From Streptomyces ochraceiscleroticus (GTDB taxonomy: Bacteria > Actinomycetota > Actinomycetes > Streptomycetales > Streptomycetaceae), in assembly GCF_000720485.1 (NCBI RefSeq), contig NZ_JOAX01000010.1:1-64000 (forward strand): 64,000 nt of DNA, written 5' to 3'. Position numbers and translations under genes: made by a program. Within the stretch, counting starts at the first letter, position 1. Each line of letters opens with the position of its first letter. The notes under the pieces are model-generated. The model ran no database searches and was not told where the DNA came from. It worked only from the letters and a program-made list of their open reading frames with translations. Positions 25,922-36,051 of this stretch are shown in pieces.

Positions 25922-27709
25922 CCGGTCCGCCTTCGGCGGGGCCAGCGGGCCGGACGCCGAGGAGTGCGCGCCCAGGTACGCCGTGAACGCGTCCAGGTCC
26001 GACGGGCCGACGAACTTGTCCGTGCCGTCCTTGAACGCGGCGAAGCCGTCACCGCCGCCCGCCAGGAACTCGTTCAGCGAGACGCGGTAGGTCTTCGCCG
26101 GGTCGATCGGCTCGCCGTTCAGCTTCACCGAGTCCTTGACCACCCGGTCCGCGCCCGACTTGGTCATGTCCAGGGTGTAGGTGAAGCCCTTGGAGACCTG
26201 GAGGATCTTCGGGGAGGCCGCGTTCGCGCCGCTGACCTGCTGCTGCAGCGCGGTGATGAGCTGCGCGCCGGTCAGCCCGATCACGTTCGTCATGTTGGTG
26301 AACGGCTGCACCGTGAACGCCTCGCCGTACGTCACCACTCCGTCGCCCTCGCTCCCCGACGCCTTGAAGGCCAGGTCGGAGCGGACGCCGCCGGGGTTCA
26401 TCAGGGCGAGCTGCGCGCCGCCCTTGCCGCTGCCGGCGGTCGCCTCGAGCTGCGCGTCGGCGATGACGTCACCGAGCGGCGACTCGGGGGTGCTCGCGCC
26501 GCGGCCCGCGATGTCGTCGGAGATGTAGCCGACCGGCTTGTTCGCGACCGGCGCGGCCAGCTTGTCCCAGCGCTTGATCAGCGAGGTCAGGTCGGGGGCC
26601 TTGGGCTGGGTGCGGTTCACGACGTGGTTGGCCGACTTCACGGACGTGCGGACGATGTCCCTGGTCTTCCGGTCGTACGTCAGCGTGGTGTCGGTGTAGA
26701 GCTTGCCGAAGGAGGACGCCGAGGTGACCATCCGCGGCTGCCCGGCCGGGTCGGGGATCGTGCACGCGTACGCCTGGTGGGTGTGCCCGGTGACCAGCGC
26801 GTCGACGTCCGGCGTCACCTTCTTGGCGATCTCCGTGATCGGCCCGGAGATCCCGTCACCCGGACCCGGGCTGTCGCAGTCGTAGTTGTACGCGGTGGAC
26901 GCGGGCGCACCGCCCTCGTGGATCAGTGCGACGACCGACTTCACGCCCTGCTTCCGCAGCACCTTGGCGTACTTGTCGATGGTCTCGGCCTCGTCGTGGA
27001 ACTTCAGGCCCTTGACCCCGTCGGCGCTGACGATGTCCGGGGTGCCCTCCAGCGTCACGCCGATGAAGCCGATCTTCACGCCCTTGTGCCGCCAGACCGT
27101 GTACGGCTTCAGGATCGGCTTGCCGGTCTTCTCGTCGGTGACGTTGGCGGCCAGGTACGGGTAGTCCGCGCCCTCGAAGGTCCGCCCGTCCTCGTAGCAG
27201 CCGTCCTTCGGGTGGCAGCCGCCGTTCTGCAGCCGCGCCAGCTCCGCGCGCCCCTCGTCGAACTCGTGGTTGCCGACGCCGGTCACATCCAGCTTCAGCT
27301 TGTTCATCGCCTCCACGGTCGGCTCGTCGTGGAAGAGGCCCGAGAGCAGCGGGCTCGCGCCCACCAGGTCGCCGGCGGCCGCGGTGACGGAGTACGGGTG
27401 GCCCTTGCGCGCCGTACGCAGCGCGTTCGCCAGGTACTCGACGCCGCCCGCCTCGACCTTCTTCTTGCTCCCGTCGGCCTGCTCCTCCTCCACGGTGCCG
27501 GACGAGCCCTGCGGCGGCTGCAGATTGCCGTGGAAGTCGTTGAAGGAGAGGAGCTGCACGTCGACGGTGCGCGAGGAGTGACCGGGGCCGCCGGGGGTAC
27601 CGGCGCCGGCGGGCAGCGCCGCCGCGGTGACGCCGGCCGCGGCGGCCAGTACCGTCGCCCCGGCCGCGAGGCGGCGCTTGAGACGGCGCCGATGAGGCGT
27701 AACTGACAT
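25904..27709 (-). CDS. Secreted bifunctional metallophosphatase/5'-nucleotidase
   Basis: A 601-residue UshA-type enzyme that hydrolyses extracellular nucleotides to nucleosides and phosphate. A signal peptide spans about 1-36 (RRRLKRRLAAGATVLAAAAG). The dimetal calcineurin-like domain shows LLSFNDFHGNL, AAGDLVGASPLL, GVGNHEFDEG and VTGHTHQAY. The C-terminal 5'-nucleotidase domain shows ALMNPGGVRSD and EFLAGGGDGF. There are several Cys, including GGCHPKDGCYEDG. It could supply phosphate in the same way as other Pho-regulon phosphatases, but I see no PHO box upstream. The 3' end is tandemly duplicated. Confidence 0.93.
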   Translation of the reverse strand: MSVTPHRRRLKRRLAAGATVLAAAAGVTAAALPAGAGTPGGPGHSSRTVDVQLLSFNDFHGNLQPPQGSSGTVEEEQADGSKKKVEAGGVEYLANALRTARKGHPYSVTAAAGDLVGASPLLSGLFHDEPTVEAMNKLKLDVTGVGNHEFDEGRAELARLQNGGCHPKDGCYEDGRTFEGADYPYLAANVTDEKTGKPILKPYTVWRHKGVKIGFIGVTLEGTPDIVSADGVKGLKFHDEAETIDKYAKVLRKQGVKSVVALIHEGGAPASTAYNYDCDSPGPGDGISGPITEIAKKVTPDVDALVTGHTHQAYACTIPDPAGQPRMVTSASSFGKLYTDTTLTYDRKTRDIVRTSVKSANHVVNRTQPKAPDLTSLIKRWDKLAAPVANKPVGYISDDIAGRGASTPESPLGDVIADAQLEATAGSGKGGAQLALMNPGGVRSDLAFKASGSEGDGVVTYGEAFTVQPFTNMTNVIGLTGAQLITALQQQVSGANAASPKILQVSKGFTYTLDMTKSGADRVVKDSVKLNGEPIDPAKTYRVSLNEFLAGGGDGFAAFKDGTDKFVGPSDLDAFTAYLGAHSSASGPLAPPKADRITVVK

Positions 27710-27866
27710 GGGTCGTCCCCCTTGTGTGCTGCGGATGAGGAGTGGCGAGCGACCGGAAGCCTATGGTCAACGCGCGTAGCGCACCAGAGGCGACGGGTTA
27801 AGGGACGGTTGCGATGCGGGGACGGGGGACACCGCCCCGCGCCCGGCGGGCCGTACCCTTCGGGGC

Positions 27867-28796
27867 ATGACTGACGCTGCACAGGGAACGGGCCCGGCCG
27901 GGCGGGACATGCAGGTACGGGAAGCACTCACGCCGGACGTGGCCGGTGCCGTACTGGAGCTGATCGAGACGGCGGCACGGACGGACGGCCAGCCGGCCGT
28001 GTCCGAGCAGGGACGGCTGCAGGTACGCGGGGGACAGCGGGAGGGCGTGAAGCACGTACTGCTGCGCGCCGAGGGCGACCGCATCGTCGGATACGCGCAG
28101 CTCGAGGACACCGACCCGGTCGAGGCGCCCGCCGCCGAGCTGGTCGTGCACCCCGAATTCCGCGGCCACGGCCTGGGCCGCAGGCTCGGCGGCGCGCTGC
28201 TGGAGCAGTCCGGACGGCGGCTGCGGCTGTGGGCGCACGGCGGCCACCCCGCGGCCCGCCACCTCGCGCAGACCCTGGGCCTGACCCTCTTCCGCGAGCT
28301 GCGCCAGATGCGCCGCCCGCTGGCCGACCTGGACCTGGCCGAGCCGGTGCTGCCCGCCGGCGTCACCGTCCGTACCTTCCAGCCCGGCACCGACGACGCG
28401 GCCTGGCTCGCCGCCAACGCCGCGGCCTTCGCCCACCACCCCGAACAGGGCTCGCTCACCCAGCGTGACCTGGACGACCGCAAGGCCCAGCCGTGGTTCG
28501 ACCCCAAGGGCTTCTTCCTGGCCGAGAAGCAGGGGGAGCTCGTCGGCTTCCACTGGACGAAGAAGCACGCCGAGGAGGGCCTGGGCGAGGTGTACGTCGT
28601 CGGGGTCCGGCCCGAGGCACAGGGCGGCGGGCTCGGCAAGGCACTCACCGCGATCGGCCTCCGGCACCTGGCCGCCGAGGGCATGCCGACGGCGATGCTC
28701 TACGTGGACGCGGACAACGTCCCCGCCGTCACCGTCTACGAGCGCCTCGGCTTCGTCACCCACGAGACGGACCTGATGTACCGCACCGAGCTGTGA
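27867..28796 (+). CDS. mshD: Mycothiol synthase
   Basis: A 309-residue protein of two tandem GNAT domains, the last enzyme of mycothiol synthesis, acetylating the Cys amine of Cys-GlcN-Ins. The N-terminal domain holds LVVHPEFRGHGLGRRLGGALL and the C-terminal, catalytic domain VYVVGVRPEAQGGGLGKAL with YVDADNVPAVTVYERLGF; length and layout match MshD. mshA is present at 34 kb in the same window, but mshB and mshC are not. Divergent from the 5'-nucleotidase gene, with a 157-bp gap. Confidence 0.93.
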   Translation: MTDAAQGTGPAGRDMQVREALTPDVAGAVLELIETAARTDGQPAVSEQGRLQVRGGQREGVKHVLLRAEGDRIVGYAQLEDTDPVEAPAAELVVHPEFRGHGLGRRLGGALLEQSGRRLRLWAHGGHPAARHLAQTLGLTLFRELRQMRRPLADLDLAEPVLPAGVTVRTFQPGTDDAAWLAANAAAFAHHPEQGSLTQRDLDDRKAQPWFDPKGFFLAEKQGELVGFHWTKKHAEEGLGEVYVVGVRPEAQGGGLGKALTAIGLRHLAAEGMPTAMLYVDADNVPAVTVYERLGFVTHETDLMYRTEL

Positions 28797-28951
28797 CCAG
28801 CAGGGCGGCCGCGCACCGGAGTTGACGGTGTGCCATGAGGTGGCGGCGAGGCCCCGCGCCCGCCGCCGCCTCCCCGCCCGGCACCGGAAAATCCCCTCCG
28901 AGTAGCCCCCCGCTTGCCTGTCCGCCATGTCCGCGTTACCGGCGATTCAAA

Positions 28952-28963
28952 CTCGCTTGCGAG
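28952..28963. promoter_or_regulatory. Short palindrome upstream of ppk
   Basis: CTCGC-TT-GCGAG lies 108 bp before ppk, within a flanking GATTCA...TGAATG pairing, in otherwise gene-free sequence. It may be an operator; nothing ties it to a named regulator. I did not find a convincing 11-bp PHO box here. Confidence 0.3.
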
Positions 28964-29071
28964 CATCACTGAATGCAGCCCTCCGCGCAGCCGGCCGGTG
29001 ACCGAAGGCTCCGAGCCGCCCCGCCGCCTCCCGACGCGCCTTCCCCGCCGGGAGCGCGGAAGAATGAGGTC

Positions 29072-31330
29072 ATGGACCAGCAGACCAGCGCCCAGGCCCC
29101 GGCAACGCCCCAGACGCCGTCCGCACCGGCTCAGCCCTCGGTCGGTTCGATCGCCGCGCACCGCCCGAACACCGTCGCCGCCTCCCTGCCCGAGCTGGAA
29201 CCGGACCTCGACGCCGATCTCGACGCGTACGACGTCGACGGCGCGCTGGGCGACGACGGCGTGGAGCTGCCCGCCGGCCGCTTCCTGGACCGCGAGCGAA
29301 GCTGGCTCGCGTTCAACGAACGGGTACTGGAGCTGGCCGAGGACCCGGCCACCCCGCTGCTGGAACGCGCCAAATTCCTGGCGATCTTCGCCTCCAACCT
29401 GGACGAGTTCTTCATGGTCCGGGTCGCCGGACTCAAGCGCAGAATCGCCACCGGCGTCGCCACCCGCTCCGCCTCCGGGCTGCAGCCCCGCGAAGTACTG
29501 GACCTGATCTGGACCCGCTCCCGCGAGCTCATGGCCCGGCACGCCGCCTGCTACCAGCACGACGTCGCCCCGGAGCTGGCCGGCGCCGGCATCCACCTGA
29601 TCCGCTGGCCGGAGCTGACCGAGAAGGAACAGGCCCGCCTGTTCACCCTCTTCCGCCACCAGATCTTCCCCGTCCTCACCCCGCTGGCCGTCGACCCGGC
29701 CCACCCCTTCCCGTACATCTCCGGCCTCTCCCTGAACCTGGCCGTCGTCGTCCGCAACCCCGTCAGCGGCCACGACCACTTCGCCCGGGTCAAGGTCCCC
29801 CCGCTGCTCTCCCGCTTCCTGGAGGCGTCCCCGCAGCGCTACGTCCCCATAGAGGACGTCATCGCGGCGCACCTGGAGGAGCTGTTCCCGGGCATGGAGG
29901 TGCGCGCGCACCACATGTTCCGGGTCACCCGCAACGAGGACCTGGAGGTCGAGGAGGACGACGCGGAGAACCTCCTCAAGGCCCTGGAGAAGGAGCTCAT
30001 GCGGCGCCGCTTCGGGCCGCCGGTCCGGCTGGAGGTCGAGGAGTCCATCGACCCGGCCGTACTGGACCTGCTCGTCCAGGAACTGAAGATCTCCGAGGCC
30101 GAGGTCTACCCGCTGCCCGGCCCGCTGGACCTCACCGGCCTCTTCGGGATCTCCGCGCAGGACCGGCCCGAGCTGAAATACCCCAAGTTCGTCGCCGGCA
30201 CCCACCGCGACCTCGCCGAGGTCGAGTCGGCCTCCGCCCCCGACATCTTCGCGGCCCTGCGCAACCGAGACGTCCTGCTCCACCACCCCTATGACTCCTT
30301 CTCCACCTCCGTCCAGGCGTTCCTGGAGCAGGCCGCCGCCGACCCGGACGTCCTCGCGATCAAGCAGACGCTGTACCGGACCTCCGGCGACTCCCCGATC
30401 GTCGACGCCCTCATAGACGCCGCCGAGTCCGGCAAACAGGTCCTCGTCCTCGTCGAGATCAAGGCGCGCTTCGACGAGCAGGCCAACATCAAGTGGGCAC
30501 GGAAGCTGGAGGAGGCCGGCTGCCACGTCGTCTACGGCCTGGTCGGCCTCAAGACGCACTGCAAGCTCTCCCTGGTCGTCCGCCAGGAAGGCGACATGCT
30601 GCGCCGCTACTCCCATGTGGGGACCGGCAATTACCACCCGAAGACCGCCCGGCTCTACGAGGACCTCGGACTGCTCACCGCCGATCCGCAGGTCGGCGCG
30701 GACCTCTCCGACCTGTTCAACCGGCTCTCCGGCTACTCCCGCCGGGAGACCTACCGGCGGCTGCTCGTCGCCCCCAAGTCGCTGCGGGACGGCCTGGTCC
30801 AGCGCATCACCAAGGAGATCGCGCACCAGCGCGCGGGCCACCCCGCGTACGTCCGTATCAAGGTCAACTCGATGGTGGACGAGGCCGTCATCGACGCCCT
30901 GTACCGCGCCTCCCAGGCCGGTGTGTCCGTGGACATCTGGGTACGCGGAATCTGTGCACTGCGGCCCGGTGTACCGGGTCTGAGCGAGAACATCCGCGTC
31001 CGCAGCGTCCTCGGCCGCTTCCTCGAACACTCGCGGGTGTTCGCCTTCGGCAACGGAGGGGAGCCCGAAGTGTGGCTGGGCAGCGCGGACATGATGCACC
31101 GCAATCTCGACCGGCGGATAGAGGCGCTGGTACGGGTCACCGACCCGGGCCACCGCGCCTCGCTCGACCGCCTGCTGCGGACCGGCACGTCGGACACCAC
31201 CTCCGCCTGGCACCTCGGCCCGGACGGCAACTGGACCCGGCACGCCGCCGACGCGGACGGCACCCCGCTGCGCAACGTACAAGAAATGCTCATCGACGCC
31301 CGGAGGCGCCGGCGTGGCCCTGCGACCTGA
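29072..31330 (+). CDS. ppk: Polyphosphate kinase 1
   Basis: A 752-residue PPK1 that reversibly transfers ATP gamma-phosphate to polyphosphate. The first 75 residues are a Pro/Ala-rich extension; the N domain begins about [21 protein letters not shown]. Catalytic motifs are [44 protein letters not shown] and [24 protein letters not shown], whose His is the autophosphorylated residue in the family. The chosen ATG at 29072 is preceded by a weak AGGT. The CHAD-domain gene overlaps its end by 17 bp, a standard pairing, since CHAD domains bind polyphosphate granules. Confidence 0.95.
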   Translation: MDQQTSAQAPATPQTPSAPAQPSVGSIAAHRPNTVAASLPELEPDLDADLDAYDVDGALGDDGVELPAGRFLDRERSWLAFNERVLELAEDPATPLLERAKFLAIFASNLDEFFMVRVAGLKRRIATGVATRSASGLQPREVLDLIWTRSRELMARHAACYQHDVAPELAGAGIHLIRWPELTEKEQARLFTLFRHQIFPVLTPLAVDPAHPFPYISGLSLNLAVVVRNPVSGHDHFARVKVPPLLSRFLEASPQRYVPIEDVIAAHLEELFPGMEVRAHHMFRVTRNEDLEVEEDDAENLLKALEKELMRRRFGPPVRLEVEESIDPAVLDLLVQELKISEAEVYPLPGPLDLTGLFGISAQDRPELKYPKFVAGTHRDLAEVESASAPDIFAALRNRDVLLHHPYDSFSTSVQAFLEQAAADPDVLAIKQTLYRTSGDSPIVDALIDAAESGKQVLVLVEIKARFDEQANIKWARKLEEAGCHVVYGLVGLKTHCKLSLVVRQEGDMLRRYSHVGTGNYHPKTARLYEDLGLLTADPQVGADLSDLFNRLSGYSRRETYRRLLVAPKSLRDGLVQRITKEIAHQRAGHPAYVRIKVNSMVDEAVIDALYRASQAGVSVDIWVRGICALRPGVPGLSENIRVRSVLGRFLEHSRVFAFGNGGEPEVWLGSADMMHRNLDRRIEALVRVTDPGHRASLDRLLRTGTSDTTSAWHLGPDGNWTRHAADADGTPLRNVQEMLIDARRRRRGPAT

Positions 31331-32501
31331 CCTCTCCCCGCCCTGCGAACGGACCGGTGCCCACCCGGCCGGACCGGCGCCCGACCGCGCGACGGCCGGC
31401 GAGGTGCTCTCGGCCTACCTCCACGAACAGTCGACGGCCTTCCTGCGCAATCTGCGGCTGCACCGCGAGAGCGGCTCGGACGCGCGGGGCGCCGGCGACG
31501 CGGCCCGGGAGCTGCGGGCCGCGGCCCGCCGGATCAGCGGCGCGCTGCACACCTTCCGGCCGCTGACCGACGAAGCCTGGGCCGACCAGCTCCGCGGCGA
31601 ACTGGGCTGGCTGTCGGGCACCCTGGCCCGCGAGCACGCCTACGCCGACCGCCTCGCCCGCCTGCTGGCCGCCCTGCACCGGGTCGCGGGCCCCGCCGAA
31701 CCGGCGGCCAGAGCCCCCGAGGGCGACGCCCCGCCCGCACAGCGCTCACAGAGCCGCACGACGGGGACGAGGGAGGGCGCGGGGGAGGGCCGAGCCCGGG
31801 ACGGCCGGGCTCGCGACGACCGCACCCGGGACGGCCGGGCCCGCGACGACCGGACCCGCGATGATCGCACCCGCGACGACCGGACGCGCGACCCCAAGGA
31901 CCCGGCCGCCACCACCGCGGCGGGGGCCGCGCGGGCGGGCGCGCTGCTGGACCGGCAGCTCACCCTGGCCCGCACCCGCGCCCATTCCGCCGCGCTCCAG
32001 GCGCTCGGCTCCTCGCGCTTCCACGCCGTCGCGGACGCCGTCGCGGTCCTCGCCTCCGAAGCGCCGCTGGACAAGAACGCCGCCGACCGGCTCGCCACCG
32101 AGGCGCTGCCGCCGCTGGCCGACCAGGCGCACCGCCGCCTCGCCGAGGCCGTCGCCGCCCTGCCGCTGACCCGCGCCGGACACCCGTACAACGCCGCGGC
32201 GCTCACCGCCGACGACCGCCAGGACGCCGCCTGGCACCAGGTACGGCTGCTGCTGCGGCACAGCCGGTACGCGCAGGAGGTCGCCGACGGCGGCGTCACC
32301 GACCTGCGCCTGCTGGAGGCGGCCCGCGCCCTGGAGCGCCACCGCGACGCGGCCGAGGCCGCCACCGCCGCTGCCGCCGCGGCCCGCACCCCGCGCATCG
32401 CCCCGGCCACCGCGTACGCCCTCGGCATCCTCCACGCCGACCAGCGCCACGAGGTCGAAGCCGCCCGCTACACCTTCACCCGCGCCTGGAGACCTGCATG
32501 A
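31314..32501 (+). CDS. CHAD domain protein
   Basis: A 395-residue all-helical protein with conserved basic/His positions of CHAD domains, known to bind polyphosphate ([60 protein letters not shown]). Between the two halves is an insertion of seven pentapeptides, (G/D)R(A/T)RD, residues about 159-193. The GTG start lies inside the ppk end, so translation is probably coupled to ppk. The stop overlaps the NUDIX start as ATGA. The operon ppk-CHAD-NUDIX would make, package and possibly degrade polyphosphate-related nucleotides. Confidence 0.9.
   Translation: MALRPDLSPPCERTGAHPAGPAPDRATAGEVLSAYLHEQSTAFLRNLRLHRESGSDARGAGDAARELRAAARRISGALHTFRPLTDEAWADQLRGELGWLSGTLAREHAYADRLARLLAALHRVAGPAEPAARAPEGDAPPAQRSQSRTTGTREGAGEGRARDGRARDDRTRDGRARDDRTRDDRTRDDRTRDPKDPAATTAAGAARAGALLDRQLTLARTRAHSAALQALGSSRFHAVADAVAVLASEAPLDKNAADRLATEALPPLADQAHRRLAEAVAALPLTRAGHPYNAAALTADDRQDAAWHQVRLLLRHSRYAQEVADGGVTDLRLLEAARALERHRDAAEAATAAAAAARTPRIAPATAYALGILHADQRHEVEAARYTFTRAWRPA
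31788..31892 (+). repeat. 15-bp in-frame repeat encoding (G/D)R(A/T)RD x7
   Basis: Seven 15-bp units in the CHAD gene encode [35 protein letters not shown]. Being in frame, copy-number change would alter only the length of a charged linker. Confidence 0.85.
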
Positions 32502-32917
32502 GCAACAACGGAACGGTAATCCTGGCCGCGGGCTGCGTCCTGTGGCGCCGCGCGCCGGGGACGGGCGGGCTGGAGATCGCCCTCGTACACAGGCCGAAGT
32601 ACGACGACTGGTCGCACCCGAAAGGCAAGCTGAAGCGGGGCGAGGAGGCACACGCGGCGGCCGTGCGCGAGGTCGCCGAGGAGACCGGCATGGACTGCCG
32701 GCTCGGCACCGAGCTCACGACCGTGTACTACGAGGCGAACGGCCGGCCCAAGGAGGTCCGCTACTGGGCGGCGGAGGCGAGCGACGGGGCGTTCGTCGCC
32801 AATGACGAGGTCGACCGGCTGGTCTGGCTCTCCCCGGCCGAGGCCCGCGACCGCCTCACCCAGGACCGCGACCGGCCGCTGGTCGACGCCCTCATGGACG
32901 CGCTGCACACGGCCTGA
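32498..32917 (+). CDS. NUDIX hydrolase (MutT family)
   Basis: A 139-residue hydrolase of nucleoside diphosphates linked to a moiety X. The Nudix box reads GKLKRGEEAHAAAVREVAEETG, matching GX5EX7REUXEEXGU closely. The start ATG overlaps the CHAD stop. In an operon with ppk it may act on polyphosphate, diadenosine polyphosphates or oxidised nucleotides; the substrate is not shown by sequence. The stop codon lies in a 12-bp tandem array with in-frame repeated stops. Confidence 0.92.
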   Translation: MSNNGTVILAAGCVLWRRAPGTGGLEIALVHRPKYDDWSHPKGKLKRGEEAHAAAVREVAEETGMDCRLGTELTTVYYEANGRPKEVRYWAAEASDGAFVANDEVDRLVWLSPAEARDRLTQDRDRPLVDALMDALHTA

Positions 32918-32956
32918 CACAGGGCCTGACATACGGCCTGACGTACGGCCTGACCT
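32909..32956. repeat. 12-bp tandem repeat (4 copies) over the NUDIX stop
   Basis: Units of the form ACGGCCTGACNN at 32909, 32921, 32933 and 32945. Twelve is a multiple of three, so every unit presents TGA in the gene's frame: four successive in-frame stop codons. Confidence 0.88.
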
Positions 32957-32980
32957 GGCCGTACGTCGTACAAGTGCGGC

Positions 32981-33811
32981 TCAGGCGCCGGTGCCGCCCG
33001 GTGCCAGCGCGTCCCACCTGATCGTGACCTCGCCCTGGCGCCAGCGGTGGGGGCCGTCGGTGAGGGGCCAGCCTGCGGCGTGGAGGGTGCGGGCCGAGCG
33101 GATCCAGCGCTGGCGGGCGCTGAGGGCGCCGTAGGGGGCTGCCGCCGCCCAGGCGCGGTCGAAGTCGCGCAGGAAGGCGTGCACCGGCTCGCCCGGCACA
33201 TTGCGGTGGATGAGCGCCTTCGGGAGGCGTTCGGCCAGGTCGGAAGGGGTGGACAGGGCCGCGAGGCGGGCCGCGAAGGTGACCGTGCGGGGGCCCTCGG
33301 GGCCGAGCGCGACCCAGACGTGCCGGCGCCCGATCTCATCGCAGGTGCCCTCCACCAGCAGGCCGCCCGGGGCCAGCCGCGCGCACAGCCGCGCCCAGAC
33401 CGCCACCACCTCGGCCTCGTCGTACTGCCGCAGCACGTTCGCCGCCCGGATGAGCGCGGGGGAGCGGCCCGGGGCGCCCGGCAGCGGCACCTCGAAGCCG
33501 CCGTGCAGGAAGGTCAGCCCGTCCCGCTCGTACGGCTTGGCCGCCGCGACCCGCTCCGGATCGATCTCGACCCCTACCACCTGCGTGTCCCCGTGGGCCG
33601 TGCGCAGCCGGTCCAGCAGCTCCACGGCAGTCCAGGGCGCGGCGCCGTACCCGAGGTCGACGGCGACCGGGTCGGCGGTGCGGCGCAGCTGGGGGCCGTG
33701 CGTGGCGGCGATCCAGCGGTCCATGCGGCGCAGCCGGTTCGGGTTGGTGGTCCCGCGGGTGGCGCTTCCGACCGGGCGTGCGGACGGGGGAGGGGAGGAG
33801 CTGCGGGCCAT
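32981..33811 (-). CDS. Class I SAM-dependent methyltransferase-like protein
   Basis: A 276-residue protein with Rossmann methyltransferase features: motif I VAVDLGYGAAPWTAVELLDRL (about residues 48-68), motif II VVGVEIDPERV and motif IV/V LAPGGLLVEGTCDE. Motif I is DLGYGAAP rather than ExGxGxG, an unusual form. The ATG at 33811 gives MARSSSPPPS; the frame upstream is not protein-like. It is divergent from mshA with 260 bp between. Substrate unknown. Confidence 0.8.
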   Translation of the reverse strand: MARSSSPPPSARPVGSATRGTTNPNRLRRMDRWIAATHGPQLRRTADPVAVDLGYGAAPWTAVELLDRLRTAHGDTQVVGVEIDPERVAAAKPYERDGLTFLHGGFEVPLPGAPGRSPALIRAANVLRQYDEAEVVAVWARLCARLAPGGLLVEGTCDEIGRRHVWVALGPEGPRTVTFAARLAALSTPSDLAERLPKALIHRNVPGEPVHAFLRDFDRAWAAAAPYGALSARQRWIRSARTLHAAGWPLTDGPHRWRQGEVTIRWDALAPGGTGA

Positions 33812-34071
33812 GGCATGACTGTATGCGCTGGTATCGAGGGAGCCGGCCGGTGGCCACCACGGTGACCGGCCCGGCGGCGGGCCCCGTGGCCGTGGGGCGT
33901 CCGGCCCGTGGACCGCCGGGGAAGATCCGCCGGGCATCCCTTAGGGTCACGCTTTGGCAAAGAGGGGGCGGCGCGGCGCCTGGCGGGAAATGGCACGGCC
34001 GGCTCTGTTGTTGGCCGGTGGAGAGGCGCTGTTGCGCCGGGTTTCTGCCGGATTTTCGGAGGTAGCTCGCA

Positions 34072-35451
34072 GTGAGCCAATACGTGTCCCGGCTCCGCGG
34101 CCGTCCCCAGAGCCAGTTCGCGGGCCCCGCCCGGCTCCGGCTGGGGGGCTCCCGCAAGCCGCGCCGGGTGGCGATGCTGAGCGTGCACACCTCCCCGCTG
34201 CACCAGCCCGGCACGGGCGACGCGGGCGGCATGAACGTCTACATCGTCGAGCTGGCCAGGAAGCTCGCCGCGCTCAACATCGAGGTCGAGATATTCACCC
34301 GCGCCACCACCGGCGCCCTCCCGCCCTCCGTCGAGCTGGCCCCCGGCGTGCTCGTACGGCATGTGGACGCGGGCCCGTACGAGGGGCTGAACAAGGAGGA
34401 CCTGCCCGCCCAGCTCTGCGCCTTCACGCACGGCGTGATGCAGGCGTGGGCCGGCCACCGCCCCGGCCATTACGACCTGGTGCACTCGCACTACTGGCTC
34501 TCCGGCCATGTCGGCTGGCTCGCCGCCGAGCGCTGGGGCGTCCCGCTCGTGCACGCCATGCACACGATGGCCAAGGTCAAGAACGCCGCGCTCGCGGAGG
34601 GCGACACCCCCGAGCCGGCCGCGCGCGTCATCGGCGAGACCCAGATCGTGCGCGCCTCGGACCGCCTGATCGCCAACACCGCCGAGGAGGCCGGCGAGCT
34701 CGTCCGGCACTACGAGGCCGAGCCCGGCAAGGTCGCGGTCGTGCACCCCGGCGTCAACCTCGACCGCTTCCGGCCGGCGAGCGACGCGACGGGCAGCGGC
34801 GTCGCGGACGCGCGGGCCGCGGCCCGGCACCGCCTCGGCCTGCCCCAGGACGCGCTGATCCCGCTCTTCGCGGGCCGCATCCAGCCCCTGAAGGCCCCCG
34901 ACATCCTGCTGCGCGCGGTCGCGGTGCTGCTGGACCAGGATCCCTCGCTGCGCTCGCGGATCGTCGTCCCCGTCGTGGGCGGGCCGAGCGGCAGCGGCCT
35001 GGCCAAGCCCGAGGGCCTGCAGAAGCTGGCCGCCCGGCTCGGCATCGCGGACGTGGTGCGGTTCCGGCCGCCGGTGGGCCAGGACCAGCTCGCCGACTGG
35101 TACCGCGCGGCCAGCGTGCTCGTCATGCCCTCGTACAGCGAGTCCTTCGGCCTGGTGGCCATAGAGGCGCAGGCGTGCGGCACCCCGGTGATCGCCGCGT
35201 CGGTCGGCGGCCTGCCGGTCGCCGTGAAGGACGGCGTCAGCGGCTTCCTGGTCGATGGCCACGACCCGGCGGACTACGCCCGTGCGCTGCGCCGGTTCGC
35301 CGAGGAACCCTCGCTCACGCTGCGGATGGGCGCGGCGGCCGCCCGGCACGCCGGCTCCTTCGGCTGGGACACCGCGGCCGCCGCGACGGCCGACGTGTAC
35401 ACCGCCGCGCTGCAGGAGCGGCGCCGTCGCCTACGATCACTGCATGGCTGA
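34072..35451 (+). CDS. mshA: D-inositol-3-phosphate glycosyltransferase
   Basis: A 459-residue GT4 family enzyme that joins GlcNAc from UDP-GlcNAc to inositol-3-phosphate, the first step of mycothiol synthesis. Typical signatures are [31 protein letters not shown] near residue 40, [41 protein letters not shown] and [21 protein letters not shown]. The GTG start is preceded by GGAGG (34060-34064). The end overlaps the next gene by 8 bp. With mshD it gives two of the four mycothiol genes. Confidence 0.95.
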   Translation: MSQYVSRLRGRPQSQFAGPARLRLGGSRKPRRVAMLSVHTSPLHQPGTGDAGGMNVYIVELARKLAALNIEVEIFTRATTGALPPSVELAPGVLVRHVDAGPYEGLNKEDLPAQLCAFTHGVMQAWAGHRPGHYDLVHSHYWLSGHVGWLAAERWGVPLVHAMHTMAKVKNAALAEGDTPEPAARVIGETQIVRASDRLIANTAEEAGELVRHYEAEPGKVAVVHPGVNLDRFRPASDATGSGVADARAAARHRLGLPQDALIPLFAGRIQPLKAPDILLRAVAVLLDQDPSLRSRIVVPVVGGPSGSGLAKPEGLQKLAARLGIADVVRFRPPVGQDQLADWYRAASVLVMPSYSESFGLVAIEAQACGTPVIAASVGGLPVAVKDGVSGFLVDGHDPADYARALRRFAEEPSLTLRMGAAAARHAGSFGWDTAAAATADVYTAALQERRRRLRSLHG

Positions 35452-35935
35452 CGACGCGCGGCGGATCATCGAGGCGACGCTCAACGACGCCGAGCTGGAG
35501 TGGGAGTCCCCGGCGGATGGCAGTTACGTCGTCAAGCTGCCCGGCACCCGCAAGCTCTCCACGACGTGCTCGCTGCTCGTCGGCAAGCACTCGCTGTCCA
35601 TCAACGCGTTCGTCGTACGGCGCCCGGACGAGAACCACGAAGCGGTGCACCGCTGGCTGCTGGAGCGGAACACCCGGCTGTACGGCGTGAGTTACGCGAT
35701 CGACAAGCTCGGCGACGTCTATCTCGTCGGCAAGCTGCCGCTCGCGGCCGTCACCCCTGAGGAGCTGGACCGGATCCTCGGCACGGTCCTGGAGAACGCC
35801 GACGGTTCCTTCAACACGCTGCTGGAGATGGGCTTCGCGTCGGCGATCCGCAAGGAGTACGAGTGGCGGGTCTCGCGCGGTGAGTCCACCCGCAACCTCG
35901 AAGCATTCGCCCATCTGACGGGCCGGGACAAGTAG
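35444..35935 (+). CDS. YbjN domain-containing protein
   Basis: A 163-residue protein of the YbjN/type III secretion chaperone-like fold ([15 protein letters not shown] ... [46 protein letters not shown]). The start ATG lies inside mshA. YbjN is linked with motility and stress in E. coli, but its molecular action is unclear, and in actinobacteria the gene regularly follows mshA. A link to mycothiol is inferred from this conserved pairing only. Confidence 0.85.
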   Translation: MADDARRIIEATLNDAELEWESPADGSYVVKLPGTRKLSTTCSLLVGKHSLSINAFVVRRPDENHEAVHRWLLERNTRLYGVSYAIDKLGDVYLVGKLPLAAVTPEELDRILGTVLENADGSFNTLLEMGFASAIRKEYEWRVSRGESTRNLEAFAHLTGRDK

Positions 35936-36051
35936 CGCTTTCCGGCCTATTTCGCGGTCACCCTTCCCGGCTCTTCCACCGCTCTGCGGGCGCGTGGCAT
36001 GCTCGCGGCCTCCTCTCCCATGCACCTCTTCACCTGCATGAAGGGCGGCCC

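Noticed and set aside
28930..28975. PHO box upstream of ppk
   Set aside because: GTTACC and ATTCAA elements are 10 bp apart rather than 11 and match the consensus poorly.
28736..31282. An 848-codon open frame antisense to ppk
   Set aside because: Low-complexity Val/Gly/Asp/Arg string mirroring ppk codon bias; no domain, no ribosome site.
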